Program-made: the position numbers and the translations under genes
The notes under the pieces: generated by a model
Seen by the model: the letters and a program-made list of their open reading frames with translations, nothing else
What the model was told of the DNA's origin: nothing
Database searches by the model: none
Shown here: positions 1-10,763 of the stretch, piece by piece
How the letters are laid out: every line of letters begins with the position of its first letter
How positions within the stretch are numbered: the stretch's first letter is position 1
Assembly (NCBI RefSeq): GCF_014196765.1
Contig: NZ_JACIEE010000002.1
Coordinates: forward strand, 248,001-312,000
Length of the DNA: 64,000 bases
Direction of reading: 5' to 3'
Origin: Mycoplana azooxidifex
GTDB lineage: Bacteria > Pseudomonadota > Alphaproteobacteria > Rhizobiales > Rhizobiaceae

Positions 1-406
1 GGACGGGACGGGGCGGGGGCACTGGCGGCAGGACCTCGCCGCCGCGGAAGATGACGACGGGCAGCGAAGTGGCGCTGGCGTCGACACCGGTCGCAGGCAG
101 GGTGTCACTCTCCGCGACGACGGCAAAGCAGGCCGAACACAGCAGCGGATGCAGGGCGCCGTGCTTCTGCCCGTCGCGGTGATCCTCGTGAGGGGGCTGG
201 CCGACCTGTGGCGCATCGGCGCGCAGGCTGTCCCCGTGGCCGACGTGCCCATGAGAGCCGGTTGTCTGCTGCGCAGGGCCGGCGTCATATGCGTCATGAA
301 CGGCATGCGCCCCGGACATCCCGGCCTGCTGCGTCGCCGCCAGCGCCGGCGTCCAGCCGGACACCATCGCGGCAAGCATGGCAAGGATGAGGAACAGGCG
401 TTTCAT
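1..406 (-). CDS. small secreted His/Cys-rich protein, 5' part only (cut by the window edge)
   Basis: The frame opens with ATG at 406-404 and stays open to base 1, giving at least 135 residues; the 3' end lies outside the window. Residues 1-23 form a clear signal peptide: MKR, a hydrophobic stretch, then ALA as a likely cleavage site. The mature part is rich in His (HGHVGHG, HEDH) and carries HPLLCSACFAV near residue 92, followed by a proline-rich stretch (PPVPPPRP). This pattern suggests a small periplasmic metal-associated protein resembling the DUF2946-type families often found near copper or TonB genes. The family link is from memory and not certain. The binding metal, if any, cannot be read from the sequence. 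It is divergent from hisS, with 148 bases between the two starts. Confidence 0.6.
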   Translation of the reverse strand, partial: MKRLFLILAMLAAMVSGWTPALAATQQAGMSGAHAVHDAYDAGPAQQTTGSHGHVGHGDSLRADAPQVGQPPHEDHRDGQKHGALHPLLCSACFAVVAESDTLPATGVDASATSLPVVIFRGGEVLPPVPPPRPV

Positions 407-554
407 GACCTGAACCTAGGACGTCGGCGCGCCGATTGAAAGAGCACGTTCGACCTCTTGCTGGCGGGGACCTCTCCCGCAGCCTTGCCGATTGGGCCCC
501 GCGGCCACCGCCGCCCTTGCCGCAACCGGCCTGATCCGCTAGGGAAGCGGCCCT

Positions 555-2096
555 ATGGCAATGTCAGAAAATCCGGGCGCATCGATGAGCGAAAAGCAGA
601 AAAAACCTCAGAAACTGAAGGCGCGCCTGCCGCGCGGCTTCGTCGACCGCTCCGCCGCCGACATCCGCGCCGTGGAGGAAATGACGGGCAAGATCCGCGA
701 GGTCTACGAGCGCTACGGTTTCGACCCGGTCGAAACCCCGCTGTTCGAATATACCGACGCACTCGGCAAGTTCCTGCCCGACGCAGACCGGCCGAACGAG
801 GGCGTCTTTTCGCTCACCGACGACGACGACCAGTGGATGAGCCTGCGCTACGACCTGACCGCGCCGCTCGCCCGCCACGTGGCGGAAAACTTCAACGAGA
901 TCCAGCTTCCCTACCGCACCTACCGCGCCGGCTACGTCTTCCGCAACGAGAAGCCCGGTCCCGGCCGCTTCCGCCAGTTCATGCAGTTCGACGCCGACAC
1001 GGTGGGCGCCGCCGGCGTCCAGGCCGATGCCGAGATGTGCATGATGATGGCCGACACGATGGAAGAGCTCGGCATCAAGCGCGGCGACTACATGATCCGG
1101 GTCAACAACCGCAAGGTTCTCGACGGCGTCATGGAGGCGATCGGCCTCGGCGGCGAGGAGAATGCCGGGCGGCGGCTGAACGTGCTGCGCGCCATCGACA
1201 AGCTCGACAAGTTCGGGGTCCAGGGCGTTAGCCTGCTGCTCGGCGAAGGGCGCATGGACGAAAGCGGCGATTTCACTAAGGGGGCGGGTCTGTCGCCTGA
1301 AAACATCGACATCGTTTTGAACTGGGTCAAGAGTACCGAACACACTGATCTCTTGTCCTTTGGTGCCAAATTTCTTGATAACGACACTGCCAAGGCAGGC
1401 TACGATGAGCTCGATACGATGCACAAGCTCTTCGAGGCAGCCGGCTACGGCCCGGAACGCATCAAGATCGACCCCTCCGTCGTCCGCGGCCTCGAATACT
1501 ACACCGGCCCCGTCTTCGAGGCCGAGTTGCAGTTCGCCGTCACCAACGAGAAGGGCGAGAAGGTCGTGTTCGGCTCGGTCGGCGGCGGCGGCCGCTATGA
1601 CGGGCTCGTCTCGCGCTTCATGGGCCAGCCGGTGCCTGCCACCGGCTTCTCCATCGGCGTCTCGCGCCTGATGACGGCGCTGAAGAACCTCGGCAAGCTC
1701 GGCCAGGACGAGGTCGTGGCCCCCGTGCTCGTCACCGTCATGGACGGCGACACGGACAGCATGGGCCGCTATAGTCGCTTCACCAAGGCACTGCGCGACG
1801 CCGGCATCCGCGCCGAAATGTACCAGGGCAACTGGAAGAAGTTCGGCAACCAGCTGAAATATGCCGACCGCCGCAACTGCCCGATCGCCATCATCCAGGG
1901 CGGCGACGAGCGGGCGCTCGGCGTCGTGCAGATCAAGGACCTGGTCGAGGGCAAGCGGCTTGCCGGCGAGATCGAGGATAACGTCACCTGGCGCGAGGCC
2001 CGCGTGGCGCAGGTCGTCGTCTCCGAGGAGGACATGATCCAGCGCGTCCGCGAGATCCTCGCCCACCAGGCCGACGACCGGAGGCGGGCAGGCTGA
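555..2096 (+). CDS. hisS: histidyl-tRNA synthetase
   Basis: Cytoplasmic class II aminoacyl-tRNA synthetase that charges tRNA-His with histidine. The 513-residue product starts with a lysine-rich leader, then [19 protein letters not shown]. Class II motifs are visible: motif 2 ([20 protein letters not shown]), the histidine-binding [13 protein letters not shown], and GRYDGL. A C-terminal anticodon-binding domain follows ([17 protein letters not shown]). Length and sequence fit the rhizobial HisS type. The start at 555 follows GGGAAGCGG; an in-frame ATG at 585 (MSEKQKK) matches what I recall of rhizobial homologues and is a real alternative. A segment near 1272-1430 has much lower GC at third positions than the rest. 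The gene lies upstream of hisZ, which encodes a catalytically inactive paralogue of the HisS core. Confidence 0.97.
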   Translation: MAMSENPGASMSEKQKKPQKLKARLPRGFVDRSAADIRAVEEMTGKIREVYERYGFDPVETPLFEYTDALGKFLPDADRPNEGVFSLTDDDDQWMSLRYDLTAPLARHVAENFNEIQLPYRTYRAGYVFRNEKPGPGRFRQFMQFDADTVGAAGVQADAEMCMMMADTMEELGIKRGDYMIRVNNRKVLDGVMEAIGLGGEENAGRRLNVLRAIDKLDKFGVQGVSLLLGEGRMDESGDFTKGAGLSPENIDIVLNWVKSTEHTDLLSFGAKFLDNDTAKAGYDELDTMHKLFEAAGYGPERIKIDPSVVRGLEYYTGPVFEAELQFAVTNEKGEKVVFGSVGGGGRYDGLVSRFMGQPVPATGFSIGVSRLMTALKNLGKLGQDEVVAPVLVTVMDGDTDSMGRYSRFTKALRDAGIRAEMYQGNWKKFGNQLKYADRRNCPIAIIQGGDERALGVVQIKDLVEGKRLAGEIEDNVTWREARVAQVVVSEEDMIQRVREILAHQADDRRRAG

Positions 2097-2123
2097 AAAG
2101 GATGGCTGTTTTTCTGCTGCAGC

Positions 2124-2278
2124 ACCCCCCTCTGTCCTGCCGGACATCTCCCCCTCAGGGGGGGAGATCGGCAAGACGCGGGACCATGATGCCAAATCGA
2201 CGGCCTGCGATGGGCGAAACGGTGCCCCATCCGATCTCCCCCCTTGTGGGGGAGATGCCCGGCAGGACAGAGGGGGGT
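2124..2278. repeat. 155-nt palindromic intergenic element between hisS and hisZ
   Basis: Two 45-nt arms at 2124-2168 and 2234-2278 are inverted copies with only a few mismatches. Each arm starts ACCCCCCTCTGTCCTGCCGG and contains its own small hairpin (ATCTCCCCC facing GGGGGAGAT). The 65-nt centre is not repeated. This is the type of intergenic palindrome spread through rhizobial genomes. The right arm ends 8 bases before the hisZ start codon, so its G-run is the only strong ribosome-binding sequence for hisZ. Confidence 0.85.
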
Positions 2279-2286
2279 AATTTCCG

Positions 2287-3450
2287 ATGCCGCTGATCAA
2301 CCTCCCGGCCTTCGCCCCCGACCTGCTCGAAGACTTCGCCGGCCTCGGCACCGAGCGCGTCGATACGCCGGTGATCCAGCCGGCCGAGCCGTTCCTCGAC
2401 ATGGCCGGCGAGGACCTGCGGCGGCGCATCTTCATGACCGAGAGCGAGACCGGCGAGAGCCTGTGCCTGCGCCCGGAATTCACCATTCCCGTCTGCCTGC
2501 GCCATATCGAGAGCGCCACGGGCACGCCGCGCCGCTATGCCTATCTCGGCGAGGTGTTCCGCCAGCGGCGCGAGGGCGGCAGCGAGTTCTACCAGGCCGG
2601 CATCGAGGATCTCGGCGAGGGCGATGTCGCCGGCGCCGATGCCCGCGCCGTGCATGACGCGCTGAAGGTGCTGCGCAACCGGCTGCCCGGCCGCGCGCTG
2701 AAGGTGATGCTGGGCGACCAGTCGGTGTTCGAGGCGGTGGTCGCCGCCTGCGGCCTGCCCGCCGGCTGGCAGAAGCGCCTGATCCATGCCTTCGGCAACC
2801 AGGATCGCCTGCGCAGCCTGCTGGCCGAACTGTCCGAACCAGTTCCCAAGGGCGTGTTCGGGGCGGAAGTCGAGCGGCTTGCGATCCTCGGCATCCTCGA
2901 CGACGAGGCGAGGCTCGAAAGCCACATCGACGAGACGATGCAGGCGACCGGCTATTCCACCAATGCCAGCCGCAGCCCGGCCGAGATCGCCCGCCGGCTG
3001 CGTGAGAAGATGGAACTCGCCAGCACCCGGCTCGACGCGCGCACGCTTGCGACGTTGCGCGCCTTCCTGTCGATCGAGCTTGCGCTCGCCGATGCGCCGG
3101 CAGCCCTCCACGATTTTGCCCGCAGCCAGGGGCTTGCCATCGATGACGCGCTGTCGCGGTTCGATGCCCGCACGCGTGCGCTCGCCGATGCCGGCGTCGA
3201 TACGGCGTCGATCACCTATCGCAGCGCCTTCGGCCGCCCGCTCGACTATTATACCGGCCTCGTCTTCGAGATCACGGCCGGCGACGATCCGGCGGTGCTC
3301 GCCGGCGGCGGGCGTTTCGACCGGCTGATGACGCTGCTCGGCGCGAAGACGCGCATCCCCGCGGTCGGCTTCTCGCTCTGGCTCGACCGCATCGAGCAGG
3401 CGATCGCACAGACGAGTGAACAGACGACAGCACAGGGAGCCAGCGCATGA
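2287..3450 (+). CDS. hisZ: ATP phosphoribosyltransferase regulatory subunit HisZ
   Basis: Regulatory subunit that pairs with the short form of HisG to make an active, histidine-responsive ATP phosphoribosyltransferase, the first step of histidine synthesis. The 387 residues resemble a HisS catalytic core without the anticodon domain: [15 protein letters not shown] (motif 2-like), [17 protein letters not shown], and the HisS-like YYTGLVFEI with AGGGRFDRL near the end. The stop overlaps the hisG start (ATGA), so the two subunits are translationally coupled. The start at 2287 (MPLINLP) matches the family and sits just after the right arm of the 155-nt repeat. Confidence 0.95.
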   Translation: MPLINLPAFAPDLLEDFAGLGTERVDTPVIQPAEPFLDMAGEDLRRRIFMTESETGESLCLRPEFTIPVCLRHIESATGTPRRYAYLGEVFRQRREGGSEFYQAGIEDLGEGDVAGADARAVHDALKVLRNRLPGRALKVMLGDQSVFEAVVAACGLPAGWQKRLIHAFGNQDRLRSLLAELSEPVPKGVFGAEVERLAILGILDDEARLESHIDETMQATGYSTNASRSPAEIARRLREKMELASTRLDARTLATLRAFLSIELALADAPAALHDFARSQGLAIDDALSRFDARTRALADAGVDTASITYRSAFGRPLDYYTGLVFEITAGDDPAVLAGGGRFDRLMTLLGAKTRIPAVGFSLWLDRIEQAIAQTSEQTTAQGASA

Positions 3451-4142
3451 CGGTCACCATCGCGCTTCCCTCCAAGGGCCGCATGAAGGAGGACGCCTCG
3501 GAGATCTTCCGGCGCGCCGGCTTTGGCATCGTCTCCGTGGGCAACGACCGCTCCTACCGCGGCCGCGTCGAGGGCCGCGACGATATCGAGATCGCCTTCC
3601 TCTCGGCCTCCGAGATCTCGCGTGAGATCGGCAACGGCACGGTCGATTTCGGCGTCACCGGCGAGGACCTGGTGCGCGAAGGGCTGGCCCAGGCCGACGA
3701 GCGCGTCGAGTTCTGCGCCCGCCTAGGTTTCGGCCACGCCGACGTCGTCGTTGCCGTGCCGGAGATCTGGCTCGACGTCGAGACCATGGCAGACCTCGGC
3801 GACGTTGCCGCCGATTTCCGCGCCCGCCACGGCCGGCGGCTCACCATCGCCACCAAGTACTGGCGGCTGACGCAGCAGTTCTTCTCCGGCAACCACGGCA
3901 TCCAGCTCTACCGCATCGTCGAGAGCCTCGGCGCCACCGAGGGCGCGCCGGCGTCGGGCTCCGCCGACATCATCGTCGACATCACATCCACCGGCTCGAC
4001 GCTGCGCGCCAACAACCTCAAGATCCTCTCCGACGGGATCATCGTGAGATCCGAGGCCTGCCTCGTCCGCGCCCGCAAGGCCGGCCACGACGACGACCCG
4101 GTGGTGGGCGAGATCATCGCGGCCGTGCGCGGCACGCTCTGA
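3447..4142 (+). CDS. hisG: ATP phosphoribosyltransferase, short catalytic subunit
   Basis: Catalyses condensation of ATP with PRPP, the committed step of histidine synthesis. At 231 residues it is the short HisG, lacking the C-terminal ACT-like regulatory domain, which explains the neighbouring hisZ. Visible features are the N-terminal [19 protein letters not shown], and near the C-terminus the PRPP-binding stretch [18 protein letters not shown]. The ATG overlaps the hisZ stop by four bases. The remaining his genes are not in this window. Confidence 0.96.
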   Translation: MTVTIALPSKGRMKEDASEIFRRAGFGIVSVGNDRSYRGRVEGRDDIEIAFLSASEISREIGNGTVDFGVTGEDLVREGLAQADERVEFCARLGFGHADVVVAVPEIWLDVETMADLGDVAADFRARHGRRLTIATKYWRLTQQFFSGNHGIQLYRIVESLGATEGAPASGSADIIVDITSTGSTLRANNLKILSDGIIVRSEACLVRARKAGHDDDPVVGEIIAAVRGTL

Positions 4143-4234
4143 GGTCTTCCGATCGGCCGGACTTGGTTGCAGGCAAAGTAAACCTCCAACTCTGGTGGAG
4201 GTCGTGAATTCACTCGGCCGCAGCCAGATATCTC

Positions 4235-4351
4235 CCGTCATGCCGGCCTCCGAGCCGGCATCCAGCGCGCGCAAGTCCTTGCGCGATAGAGCACATTCCG
4301 CACCGCGGACGCGGCGCTGCTGGACACCGGCTCGGGGGCCGGTGTGACGGC
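4235..4351. repeat. palindromic intergenic element downstream of hisG
   Basis: The left arm (CCGTCATGCCGGCCTCCGAG, from 4235, continuing CCGGCATCCAGC) is complementary to the right arm ending at 4351 (ACCGGCTCGGGGGCCGGTGT, followed by GACGG), with scattered mismatches. Each arm can also fold alone. It fills much of the 342-base gap between hisG and the next gene. The rest of the gap shows only a weak 6-bp hairpin at 4183-4201 (CCTCCA/TGGAGG) without a T-run. This is another common rhizobial intergenic repeat type and is distinct from the element at 2124. Confidence 0.7.
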
Positions 4352-4484
4352 GGAGAAGGGGCGCGGCGCGGCAGGAGGCGGCCTTCCGGCGCGATCGTTC
4401 GGCCATGTCATCGCCTCCAAGCCCCTTTCCCCGCACAATCCTTCGTCCTATCTATGCTGCACCGCAAAGCACGAGGAGCAGTCC

Positions 4485-5204
4485 GTGACCGATCTTTCCG
4501 CCTTCCCGATCACCAGGAAGTGGCCCGCAAAAAATCCCGATATCATCCAGCTCTATTCCCTGCCGACGCCGAATGGCGTGAAGGTGTCGATCGCGCTCGA
4601 GGAACTCGGCCTTCCCTATGAGCCGCACCGGATCGAGTTCGGGCCCAACGACCAGAAGACGCCGGAGTTCGTTTCGCTGAACCCGAACGGCCGCATCCCC
4701 GCGATCATCGATCCGCACGGCCCGGGCGGCCAGCCGATCGGCCTGTTCGAGTCCGGTGCGATCCTGTGGTATCTGGCCGAGAAGACCGGGAAGCTGATCC
4801 CCGCCGATCCGGCGAAGAAGTACGAGACGCTCTGCTGGGTGATGTTCCAGATGGGCGGGGTGGGGCCGATGCTCGGCCAGTTCGGCCACTTCTACAAGTT
4901 CGCCGCCGAGAAGGTCGCCAACAATTCCTATCCGATGGAGCGCTACCGCGACGAGGCCAAGCGCCTCCTCGGCGTCATGGAAGCCCAGCTGAAGGACCGG
5001 CAGTGGATCGTCGGCGACACCTATACGGTGGCCGACATCGCGCTGTTTCCCTGGGTACGCGGCGCCGATATCTTCTATGGCGGCCGCGACGTCATCGGCT
5101 ACGGCGATTTTCCCGCCGTGATGGACTGGCTCGATCGCTGCATGGCCCGGCCGGCCTCGCAGAAGGGGATCGACATACCTGTCAAGGCGCCGGCGGAGGC
5201 GTGA
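4485..5204 (+). CDS. glutathione S-transferase, YghU/YfcG (Nu-class) type
   Basis: Cytoplasmic glutathione-dependent enzyme; Nu-class members reduce disulfides and organic peroxides rather than conjugating xenobiotics. The 239-residue product has an N-terminal thioredoxin-fold domain (IIQLYSLPTPNGVKVSIALE, NPNGRIPAIIDP, LFESGAILWYLAEK) with the TPNGVK signature typical of YfcG/YghU. An all-helical C-terminal domain follows, with the GDTYTVADIALFPW motif. The GTG at 4485 is chosen because GAGGAGCA lies at the right distance and the upstream part of the frame falls inside the palindromic repeat. The physiological substrate is unknown. Confidence 0.85.
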   Translation: MTDLSAFPITRKWPAKNPDIIQLYSLPTPNGVKVSIALEELGLPYEPHRIEFGPNDQKTPEFVSLNPNGRIPAIIDPHGPGGQPIGLFESGAILWYLAEKTGKLIPADPAKKYETLCWVMFQMGGVGPMLGQFGHFYKFAAEKVANNSYPMERYRDEAKRLLGVMEAQLKDRQWIVGDTYTVADIALFPWVRGADIFYGGRDVIGYGDFPAVMDWLDRCMARPASQKGIDIPVKAPAEA

Positions 5205-5300
5205 CGCAAAGGCGCGAGCGGGCGGCGCGTTGACACGTTGACGCCGCCCGCTCCGGCGCGCTACCTCTTGGCGCAAAAGAATGAGGGTAGGAACATCGTC

Positions 5301-6518
5301 GTGACGGGAAGATTGGTAGTCGTCGGCGGCGGCCAGGCCGCGTTTGCCCTGGTCGCCAAGCTCAGGGCGCTGAAGGATACGCGGCCGATCACCATCGTCA
5401 GCGCCGAGGCGAGCCTGCCCTACCAGCGCCCGCCGCTGTCGAAGAAGTACCTGCTCGGCGAGGCCGACCTCGGCCGCCTGCATTTCCGCCCCGAAACCTG
5501 GTATCCGGAACACGACGTCGACCTGCGGCTGTCGACCGAGGTGTCAGCGATCGACCGGGAGCGGAAGACCGTCACGCTCAACGACGGCTCCGAGCTCTCC
5601 TATACATATCTCGCACTCGCCACGGGTGCTGCACCCCGGCGCCTGCCTGCGGAGATCGGCGGCGCGCTGAAGGGCGTCTATACGGTCCGCGACTATCTTG
5701 ATGCGGACCAGCTCGGGCTCGAGATGACCGAGGGCCGCAGAGCGCTGATCGTCGGCGGCGGCTACATCGGGCTGGAAGCTGCGGCCGTCGCCCGCGGACG
5801 GGGGCTGCACGTCACCGTCATCGAGATGGCCGATCGCATCCTCCAGCGCGTGGCCTCTCCCGCAACCGCGACGATCTTCAAGGCCATCCATATCGCCCGC
5901 GGCGTCGATATCCGTGAAAAGACCGGCCTCGTCCGGCTGATCGGGGAGGACGGGCGGGTCACCAGCGCGGAGCTCTCCGACGGCTTCGTGCTCCCGGCCG
6001 ATATCGTCATCGTCGGCATCGGCGTATCCGCCAACGACCGGCTCGCCCGCGAGGCCGGCCTGGAGGTCGAAAACGGCATCGTTGTCGACGAACATGCCCG
6101 CACCTCCGATCCGGCGATCTTCGCCATGGGCGACTGTGCCGTGCTGCCCTTTGAGGGAAACCGGGTGCGGCTGGAATCGGTGCAGAACGCCGTCGACCAG
6201 GCCGAGGCCGCAGCCGCCGTCATCGCCGGCGGAACCGATCCTTACGTGCCCAAGCCCTGGTTCTGGTCTGACCAGTACGACGTGAAGCTGCAGATCGCCG
6301 GCTTCTGCGCCGGCTATGACGACACCCTCGTCCGTCCCGGCCAGCGCGAAGGCAGCGTCTCGGTCTGGTACTTCCGCGACGGCCGCCTCATCGCCGTCGA
6401 CGCGGTCAACGACGCCAAGGCCTATGTCGTCGGCAAGAAGCTCCTGGAACTCGGCCGCACGCCGGACAGGGCCGCGCTGGAGGACCCGGCGACGGACCTC
6501 AAGGCGCTCACGCTCTAA
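5301..6518 (+). CDS. FAD-dependent ferredoxin/rubredoxin reductase-like oxidoreductase
   Basis: NAD(P)H-dependent flavoprotein of the putidaredoxin/rhodocoxin reductase type, which passes electrons to a small iron-sulfur protein of an oxygenase or P450. The 405 residues contain an N-terminal FAD-binding VVVGGGQAA, the family signature LPYQRPPLSKKYL, an NAD-binding ALIVGGGYIGLEAAAV, and the second FAD motif IFAMGDCA. A C-terminal reductase domain follows (WFWSDQYDVKLQIAG). The GTG at 5301 gives the standard length; the frame stays open to an ATG at 5238, but that adds 21 residues not typical of the family. No ferredoxin or oxygenase gene lies next to it, so its partner is unknown. Confidence 0.88.
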   Translation: MTGRLVVVGGGQAAFALVAKLRALKDTRPITIVSAEASLPYQRPPLSKKYLLGEADLGRLHFRPETWYPEHDVDLRLSTEVSAIDRERKTVTLNDGSELSYTYLALATGAAPRRLPAEIGGALKGVYTVRDYLDADQLGLEMTEGRRALIVGGGYIGLEAAAVARGRGLHVTVIEMADRILQRVASPATATIFKAIHIARGVDIREKTGLVRLIGEDGRVTSAELSDGFVLPADIVIVGIGVSANDRLAREAGLEVENGIVVDEHARTSDPAIFAMGDCAVLPFEGNRVRLESVQNAVDQAEAAAAVIAGGTDPYVPKPWFWSDQYDVKLQIAGFCAGYDDTLVRPGQREGSVSVWYFRDGRLIAVDAVNDAKAYVVGKKLLELGRTPDRAALEDPATDLKALTL

Positions 6519-6639
6519 GGACCTCCGGCCGGCTATTACCTCGGCCGTCCCACGCCGATGGAAAGTGTCGATCATGCCAGGGTGGCCTGACGGCAGCCGT
6601 CAGAGCCGCACCCTCTGCGGATCGTGCGCCGCCTCCGTT

Positions 6640-7056
6640 CTACTGCTGGTGGACGGCCGTGCCGGGATTGTCTAGCTGGAAGCGCGGGAAGATGAAGACG
6701 CCGACGATCGCGCCCGCATAGCGCTGTTCCAGCCCCATCGATTCGCCGACGCACATGACCGGCTGCCGCGGGATGCCGCCGGCTTCTATCGTGGTCGAAA
6801 AGCAGAAGGAGGACGAGACCGTGGCCGCCTGCTCGAACAGTTCGAGGACGTGGCTGCGGTCCTGCGACGTGTAACAGCGGACGAGATTGAGCAGGCCACA
6901 GTTGCGCTGCTCCAGCCCGTGCAGGCGGGTAGCCCTTTCCCCAAGCTGGAAAAGACCGTTGGACAGGTCCCCGGTCCAGCGTTCGGTCACGCAGTATTGC
7001 GTCAGGCACTCGTTGTCCGAGTGGTCGAAGCCGACCGACCCCGGAAGGAAAGGCAT
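6640..7056 (-). CDS. hypothetical protein, 138 residues, unassigned
   Basis: I do not assign a function. The product begins MPFLPGSVGFDHSDNECL and contains WTGDLSNGLFQLGERATRL, RCYTSQDRSHVLELFEQAA and FCFSTTIEAGG; the composition is balanced and protein-like, not the Arg/Ala-rich look of a chance frame. Five cysteines are present and there is no signal peptide. The frame extends upstream to 7239, but those residues look non-coding, so the ATG at 7056 is preferred even though its ribosome site is weak. It is convergent with the reductase-like gene and lies downstream of groEL on the same strand, beyond the groEL terminator. Confidence 0.55.
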   Translation of the reverse strand: MPFLPGSVGFDHSDNECLTQYCVTERWTGDLSNGLFQLGERATRLHGLEQRNCGLLNLVRCYTSQDRSHVLELFEQAATVSSSFCFSTTIEAGGIPRQPVMCVGESMGLEQRYAGAIVGVFIFPRFQLDNPGTAVHQQ

Positions 7057-7477
7057 TGTGAAAGTGGACTTTGCAATCTTGAACAAAATGAACCCCAGCC
7101 GGCAGGTCAGACCCTGCCCGCGCACCCCTTGGGAAGCGCACTGTCCCCCGATGAGCAGACCGGCAAAGTGCGGGCTTTGCCGATATGCGTATTGCGATGA
7201 TGTCGGTACGGTCGGGGAATATGACTGGCCAGCAGCCAACTCGATCCCTCATCGCGCCGACAACCTGATATTGATCGCTATGCTGACTTCAAAGGGTGTA
7301 TGGACACACGGATAGCGCGAAATACACAATTTTGCGCCGCGCTTCCTGAACCCTGCTACCGTTTCGAGTCCTTTTGATTTTTGCGGTATCTACACTGCCT
7401 TGCCTGCAACCGGCAATGGGTTGCATCAAAAAAACGGAATATATCAAATAAATTCGAAGTTGCTAACTGAGGACATG
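7057..7477. other. intergenic region without a recognised gene
   Basis: A 421-base gap between the hypothetical gene and the groEL terminator. Its part nearest groEL (about 7320-7470) is markedly more AT-rich than the surroundings, with runs of T and A, and looks like promoter or leader DNA. No RNA gene, repeat or convincing reading frame was recognised. It presumably holds the promoter of the minus-strand hypothetical gene, but no clear -35/-10 pair was found. Confidence 0.5.
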
Positions 7478-7505
7478 AAAAAAGGGGCGACCCGAAGGCC
7501 GCCCC
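7478..7505 (-). terminator. rho-independent terminator of groES-groEL
   Basis: Read on the minus strand, a GC-rich stem (GGGGCG paired with CGCCCC, with additional pairing around a GCCTTCGGGT centre) is followed directly by a run of six T. It lies about 27 bases beyond the groEL stop codon. Confidence 0.9.
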
Positions 7506-7532
7506 GTATGGTTGTAACCGGATGCGATCCGA

Positions 7533-9218
<1,686 letters not shown>

Positions 9219-9246
9219 TTACGGGATGGTCGTGGGGAACCGGCGA

Positions 9247-9543
9247 TCAGCCGATGATGCCCATGATGTCGGCTTCCTTCATGATCAGAAGGTCTTCGCC
9301 GTCGATCTTGACTTCCGTGCCCGACCACTTGCCGAACAGGACGCGGTCGCCGGCCTTGACGTCGAGCGGGACGACCTTGCCGGATTCGTCACGGGCGCCG
9401 GAGCCGATGGCGACGATTTCGCCTTCCTGCGGCTTTTCCTTTGCGGTATCGGGAATGATGATGCCGCCCTTGGTCTTCTCTTCGGATTCTACGCGACGGA
9501 CGACGACGCGGTCGTGAAGCGGACGGAAATTGGTGGTTGCCAT
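9247..9543 (-). CDS. groES: 10-kDa co-chaperonin GroES
   Basis: Heptameric lid of the GroEL chamber. The 98 residues show the family start [12 protein letters not shown], the mobile-loop region [18 protein letters not shown], and the end EADIMGIIG. It is the first gene of the groES-groEL operon, with CIRCE and a sigma-70-type promoter 60-120 bases upstream. Confidence 0.99.
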   Translation of the reverse strand: MATTNFRPLHDRVVVRRVESEEKTKGGIIIPDTAKEKPQEGEIVAIGSGARDESGKVVPLDVKAGDRVLFGKWSGTEVKIDGEDLLIMKEADIMGIIG

Positions 9544-9601
9544 TGTCTAATCCCTCGATCGAATGACATTCTCGGATCGGAAACGATCCGGCGGATTGGT
9601 G

Positions 9602-9628
9602 TTAGCACTCGCTGTTTGTGAGTGCTAG
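9602..9628. promoter_or_regulatory. CIRCE operator (HrcA-binding site) of groESL
   Basis: TTAGCACTC-N9-GAGTGCTAG at 9602-9628 matches the CIRCE inverted repeat in 17 of 18 positions. It lies just downstream of the -10 element, in the untranslated leader of groES. HrcA binding here would repress groESL at normal temperature. Confidence 0.96.
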
Positions 9629-9635
9629 CGGAGCC

Positions 9636-9664
9636 GAGATAGGCTTGGCTCCGAATGGAGTCAA
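9636..9664 (-). promoter_or_regulatory. sigma-70-type promoter of groES-groEL
   Basis: On the minus strand TTGACT (9664-9659) and TATCTC (9641-9636) are separated by 17 bases, immediately upstream of CIRCE. The rest of the gap up to the next gene (9665-9895) contains no other element I can name. Confidence 0.8.
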
Positions 9665-9895
9665 GGACGGGCTTCCAGAAATTTTTTGCCGGCCATGGTC
9701 GGCGCGCGGCTGTTTCGTTCCGTTTTACGCGACGCAGCGTGCATGGCTTGCTCGCGGCCGTCGCCCAGTGGCCCCCGCAGTGCCCCCGCACGGGGCATCG
9801 ATCGCGCCGGCCTGCCGCCGATTTTGCCGTTTGGGCCTTGTTTTCTTGGCCGGGCTTTGCGATGTCACCCGGGCCCTCAGCATCGGATCAACAGC

Positions 9896-10744
9896 ATGGC
9901 CAAGCGCATTCAGTCCTTCAGCGAGATCACCGAGCACTATGATGTCGTGCTCTGCGACGTCTGGGGGGTCCTGCACAACGGCGTGGAATCGTTCCAGGAA
10001 GCCTCCCGGGCGCTTGCGAGCGCGCGCCGGGCGGGGCTCACCGTGGTGCTGATCACCAATTCGCCGCGCCCCTATCCGGGCGTGAAGGTGCAGATCCGCG
10101 ACCTCGGTGTACTCGACGAAGCCTATGACCGCATCGTCACCTCCGGCGACGTGACGCGGGCGCTGATCGCCTCCGGGCCGGACAGGATCTACTTCATCGG
10201 CGCGGAAAAGGACGTAGCCCTGCTCGAGGGGCTGGGCGTTGAAGCCGTCTCGGCGGGCGAGGCCGGCATCGTCGTCTGCGCCGGGCTGCGAAACGATGAG
10301 AGCGAGACGGCGGAAGACTACCGCGGCGAACTGGAAGTGCTGAGCCGCCGCCACCTGCCGTTCATTTGCGCCAATCCCGATCTCGTCGTCGAGCGCGGCC
10401 ACCGCCTGATCCCGTGTGCCGGCGCGCTCGCCAAGCTCTATGACGACCTCGGCGGCAGCACCCTGATCGCCGGAAAGCCGCATCGACCGATCTACGACAA
10501 GTCGCTCGAGGAAGCGCGCGACGTCCGCGGCGCATTCGATCTTTCCCGCGTGATCGCCATCGGCGACGGCATGCCGACCGACGTCCGCGGCGCGCAGGCC
10601 TACGGGCTGGACGTGCTCTATGTCTCGGGCGGCATCCATGCGCAGGAATATGTCGTCGACGGGCAGACCGACGAGGCCGCACTCCGGGCATTTCTGGAGC
10701 GGGAGCAGGCGTCTGCGAAATGGTGGATGCCCAGGCTGCAGTGA
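9896..10744 (+). CDS. HAD-superfamily class IIA hydrolase (NagD-like, TIGR01459 type)
   Basis: Predicted cytoplasmic sugar-phosphate or nucleotide phosphatase. The 282-residue product has the HAD nucleophile motif DVVLCDVWGVLHNGVE, the ITNSPRPYPGV motif II, KPHRPIYD with the conserved Lys region, and a final GDGMPTDVRGAQAYG acidic motif. The ATG at 9896 (MAKRIQSF) is used; upstream in-frame sequence is the groES promoter region. It sits 19 bases before ribF, so the two probably share a transcript. The substrate is unknown. Confidence 0.88.
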   Translation: MAKRIQSFSEITEHYDVVLCDVWGVLHNGVESFQEASRALASARRAGLTVVLITNSPRPYPGVKVQIRDLGVLDEAYDRIVTSGDVTRALIASGPDRIYFIGAEKDVALLEGLGVEAVSAGEAGIVVCAGLRNDESETAEDYRGELEVLSRRHLPFICANPDLVVERGHRLIPCAGALAKLYDDLGGSTLIAGKPHRPIYDKSLEEARDVRGAFDLSRVIAIGDGMPTDVRGAQAYGLDVLYVSGGIHAQEYVVDGQTDEAALRAFLEREQASAKWWMPRLQ

Positions 10745-10763
10745 CCGGACGGACGAAAGAGCC

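Noticed and set aside
564..2525. A 650-codon open frame antisense to hisS and hisZ
   Set aside because: It crosses the intergenic palindrome and has no protein-like features, whereas hisS on the other strand is unambiguous.
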